Source: Saprospiraceae bacterium (GTDB lineage Bacteria; Bacteroidota; Bacteroidia; Chitinophagales; Saprospiraceae). From it: a stretch of DNA of 57,275 nt. Shown piece by piece: positions 54,167-57,275 of this stretch. The stretch lies in the NCBI GenBank assembly GCA_021604865.1, contig BQJU01000045.1:1-57275 (forward strand), in the 5' to 3' direction. Within the stretch, counting starts at the first letter, position 1; each line of letters starts with the position of its first letter. The position numbers and the translations under genes are program-made. Under the pieces are notes generated by a model. The model did not search any database, was not told where the DNA came from, and saw only the letters and a list, made by a program, of their open reading frames with translations.

Positions 54167-57100
54167 CTTCGAGCGCATAATCCAGAGTAAGTAGGATTGA
54201 AACTCTGGATAGTGTGGCTAACGGAGGGGGGATATATAGCTTCGAGCGCATAATCCAGAGTAAGTAGGATTGAAACCCCTGATCAATTAAAAGACTAGGA
54301 AAAACAAGCAATCTTCGAGCGCATAATCCAGAGTAAGTAGGATTGAAACGCCATGTTCCGCCTGAACCCCCTATCCCACTATAAGCTTCGAGCGCATAAT
54401 CCAGAGTAAGTAGGATTGAAACACGATAGATGGTTCTATAGAGATAGATAACGAATATCTTCGAGCGCATAATCCAGAGTAAGTAGGATTGAAACGGAAA
54501 CATTGGTTCAGGGTTGAAAGGATGACAATTACTTCGAGCGCATAATCCAGAGTAAGTAGGATTGAAACTGTAGTAGTAAAGTCTGATGTTATATAAAAAA
54601 TAAACTTCGAGCGCATAATCCAGAGTAAGTAGGATTGAAACTTTTAAATTCTTTTGTACTAACTTACTCGTAACCTACTTCGAGCGCATAATCCAGAGTA
54701 AGTAGGATTGAAACCGAGAGAAGTCTTAACGGGTCATATATACCTCAAAACTTCGAGCGCATAATCCAGAGTAAGTAGGATTGAAACGACTTGTCGGGGT
54801 AAACGAAGATGAGGTAATAATGACTTCGAGCGCATAATCCAGAGTAAGTAGGATTGAAACAATCAATAGATAAATTGGAAGAAATGAGAACTAAAGCTTC
54901 GAGCGCATAATCCAGAGTAAGTAGGATTGAAACCAGATTGAACAGCCCAAGCAAATGAATAATGCGCGGCTTCGAGCGCATAATCCAGAGTAAGTAGGAT
55001 TGAAACATGAAACCGTTTCCATCACCTAAACAGATTGTTTCACTTCGAGCGCATAATCCAGAGTAAGTAGGATTGAAACAATCAATAGATAAATTGGAAG
55101 AAATGAGAACTAAAGCTTCGAGCGCATAATCCAGAGTAAGTAGGATTGAAACCGGACAAATGATATTGACAAGTATACTTACCATAACTTCGAGCGCATA
55201 ATCCAGAGTAAGTAGGATTGAAACAACAAAGCATCATGGGAAATTGGACTGATGATTTAACTTCGAGCGCATAATCCAGAGTAAGTAGGATTGAAACGTA
55301 AATGTTTCGGGTTTGCCTCTTAATCAGGAGGTCTTCGAGCGCATAATCCAGAGTAAGTAGGATTGAAACCAAAAAAAAGTGTTGCACCCACCACAGATGC
55401 AACACCCTTCGAGCGCATAATCCAGAGTAAGTAGGATTGAAACAAAAATCCAGTCTACAGCGTCGAAGAAGATACAAATCTTCGAGCGCATAATCCAGAG
55501 TAAGTAGGATTGAAACATTGATTTTGTAGCTACTTTGCACAAAAGTGTTAAGCCTTCGAGCGCATAATCCAGAGTAAGTAGGATTGAAACCAAATGAGTT
55601 CTTAACCTTTATGGTAGATGGATTTGTCTTCGAGCGCATAATCCAGAGTAAGTAGGATTGAAACACATTCCCGAAACTGACAAACTTAACGAACTTTGGG
55701 CTTCGAGCGCATAATCCAGAGTAAGTAGGATTGAAACAGAAGTCTAAAGGTCCAGCCCTTTACGCGTCGGTCGACTTCGAGCGCATAATCCAGAGTAAGT
55801 AGGATTGAAACTAATAAGCTGCGACGGGGAAAGCGGAGGCCTCCAGGTCTTCGAGCGCATAATCCAGAGTAAGTAGGATTGAAACTGTAAGTACCTCGTA
55901 CACTATGTATCTGAAGTACTTCTTCGAGCGCATAATCCAGAGTAAGTAGGATTGAAACTAGCTATGTTTCAGTCGAACGGAAAAATAGTTGCAACTTCGA
56001 GCGCATAATCCAGAGTAAGTAGGATTGAAACCTAGCATCCTTAACGATGCTGGTTTTGATTTTTAGTCTTCGAGCGCATAATCCAGAGTAAGTAGGATTG
56101 AAACGAAGCACTCAAACTAACGTCAACTACTACATGAAAGCTTCGAGCGCATAATCCAGAGTAAGTAGGATTGAAACTTACAATGGCAAATGTATTAGAT
56201 ACAATTTTGCCAGCTTCGAGCGCATAATCCAGAGTAAGTAGGATTGAAACAAAAAAATCTCAAAGAACATACACGAAATAGACCTACTTCGAGCGCATAA
56301 TCCAGAGTAAGTAGGATTGAAACAAGACAAAACACGACCCGCCCCCCCCCCGTCTGGATCTTCGAGCGCATAATCCAGAGTAAGTAGGATTGAAACATGA
56401 CCTAGCAGGAGGTCAATATGTCGGATTTAGACTTCGAGCGCATAATCCAGAGTAAGTAGGATTGAAACCCTGCATAGCGGTAAAACCTTTTTTTTTCATA
56501 AATTCTTCGAGCGCATAATCCAGAGTAAGTAGGATTGAAACAAATCAGCTCCTTGAACGCCGTCTTCAAAGCTAATTCTTCGAGCGCATAATCCAGAGTA
56601 AGTAGGATTGAAACCATCTAACCATTTAAGCAGATTCGATTCGCTCAGGGCTTCGAGCGCATAATCCAGAGTAAGTAGGATTGAAACAAAATTTCCTAGC
56701 CGGGGCAGTATTTTAGAATATCTCTTCGAGCGCATAATCCAGAGTAAGTAGGATTGAAACTGACTTCGGGGGTGCGAAAATTCATCAAACGCCAGCTTCG
56801 AGCGCATAATCCAGAGTAAGTAGGATTGAAACCATAGAACAAAGACTGAGTGATGAAGAAATCGCACCTTCGAGCGCATAATCCAGAGTAAGTAGGATTG
56901 AAACCAAACTCGGACGTCTTCATTCCGTGTGGCTTATCCTGCTTCGAGCGCATAATCCAGAGTAAGTAGGATTGAAACAAGAGTAGATTTCTGCCGTCCT
57001 CGCCATTAGACCCGCTTCGAGCGCATAATCCAGAGTAAGTAGGATTGAAACTATTCAGGCACCAACGATATACGGCAAGCGGACACCCTTCGAGCGCATA

Positions 57101-57275
57101 ATCCAGAGTAAGTAGGATTGAAACATAACTATCAATTAATTGAACGTGGAAGAAATTATCTTCGAGCGCATAATCCAGAGTAAGTAGGATTGAAACTTTA
57201 TGGTATTGAAGGAATCCCGTCTATATCGTGGGCTTCGAGCGCATAATCCAGAGTAAGTAGGATTGAAACTAAGAC
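54167..57275 (+). CRISPR. Type I-B CRISPR array, at least 43 repeats, continues past the right edge
   Basis: I counted 43 identical 37-nt repeats (each starts CTTCGAGCGC and ends GGATTGAAAC) and 42 complete spacers of 35-37 nt, most of them 36, plus the first 6 nt of a 43rd. The repeat end ATTGAAAC is the typical I-B 5' handle. AATCC/GGATT can form a 5-bp stem with a 10-nt loop, suited to Cas6 cutting. The leader and cas4 lie on the left, so the newest spacers are at 54204 and onward. The last visible repeat is not degenerate, so the true end is outside the window. Repeats do not vary, indicating recent or actively maintained growth. Confidence 0.99.
54861..55115 (+). repeat. Duplicated spacer: spacers 10 and 13 identical
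   Basis: The 36-nt spacers at 54861-54896 and 55080-55115 are identical (both start AATCAATAGATAAATTGG and end ACTAAAG). Two unrelated spacers lie between them. This is either a repeat-mediated duplication followed by rearrangement or a second acquisition of the same sequence. Confidence 0.97.

Noticed and set aside
54105-56980. Series of minus-strand open frames with repeated LLWIMRSK and NPTYSGLCAR motifs
   Set aside because: They are translations of the CRISPR repeats read antisense. The peptide repeats follow the 37-nt repeat unit, and there is no coding context.
1-57275. tRNA, rRNA, transposase, integrase or prophage genes
   Set aside because: Reading both strands, I saw no T-loop signature in a cloverleaf context, no rRNA motifs and no DDE or recombinase proteins. 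A covariance-model search was not possible here.

Overview
The window comes from a Bacteroidota genome, most likely the Saprospiria (Lewinella/Haliscomenobacter-like). That placement is an inference from several features: secreted proteins with type IX secretion C-terminal sorting domains, SprB-like 'PFTYxWSTG' modules, a TonB receptor with a carboxypeptidase-regulatory-like plug extension, TAnnTTTG-type promoter boxes, few Shine-Dalgarno sequences, and a Bacteroidota-like set of housekeeping genes. I saw no rRNA, tRNA, insertion sequence or prophage.

Layout. 1-3552 (minus) is the N-terminal 1184 codons of a large secreted multidomain surface protein that runs off the left edge. 3673-5756 (minus) is a compact dinB-like / tetR / alpha-beta hydrolase operon; a perfect TetR-type palindrome sits inside its promoter spacer. 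5895-10815 holds housekeeping genes: folK, a deoxynucleoside kinase, accD, hemE and a dicarboxylate/amino-acid:cation symporter. 10913-15507 (plus) is a three-gene run: a small conserved protein, a TlpA-like thioredoxin lipoprotein, and an unusual TIR-like / acidic linker / TPR / short-chain dehydrogenase fusion. 15716-20593 (minus) is a probable cell-surface signalling cluster: a T9SS-secreted protein, an ECF sigma factor, a membrane-anchored protein with a beta-barrel-like C-terminus, and a lipoprotein. 20729-45100 is mostly ordinary: rarA, a CotH-like protein, alkaline phosphatase, acyl-CoA dehydrogenase, MATE transporter, S9A peptidase, two class-V PLP enzymes, glmM, PAP2 phosphatase, ZIP transporter, TonB receptor plus T9SS-secreted hydrolase-fold protein, LuxC-like reductase, DUF1415 protein, RluD, a sterol-desaturase-family protein, and a WYL regulator.

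45418-57275 is a complete type I-B CRISPR-Cas locus in the order cas8b-cas7-cas5-cas3-cas6-cas1-cas2-cas4, then a leader and an array of at least 43 identical 37-nt repeats that runs off the right edge. Cas8b, Cas7 and Cas5, with Cas6-processed crRNA, would form Cascade. Cas3 would degrade targets, and Cas1-Cas2-Cas4 would acquire spacers. The gene order differs from the common I-B arrangement (cas6 first, cas4-cas1-cas2 last). The array carries one spacer twice. A WYL regulator gene and a palindrome whose right half recurs at the cas promoter lie just upstream, suggesting dedicated control.

The least conventional protein is the TIR-like/TPR/SDR fusion (12817-15507). The sigma/membrane-barrel/lipoprotein/T9SS cluster is the best candidate for an undescribed multi-gene system. 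Motif-based family calls are firm where catalytic residues are visible; operon membership, regulation and substrates are inferred.
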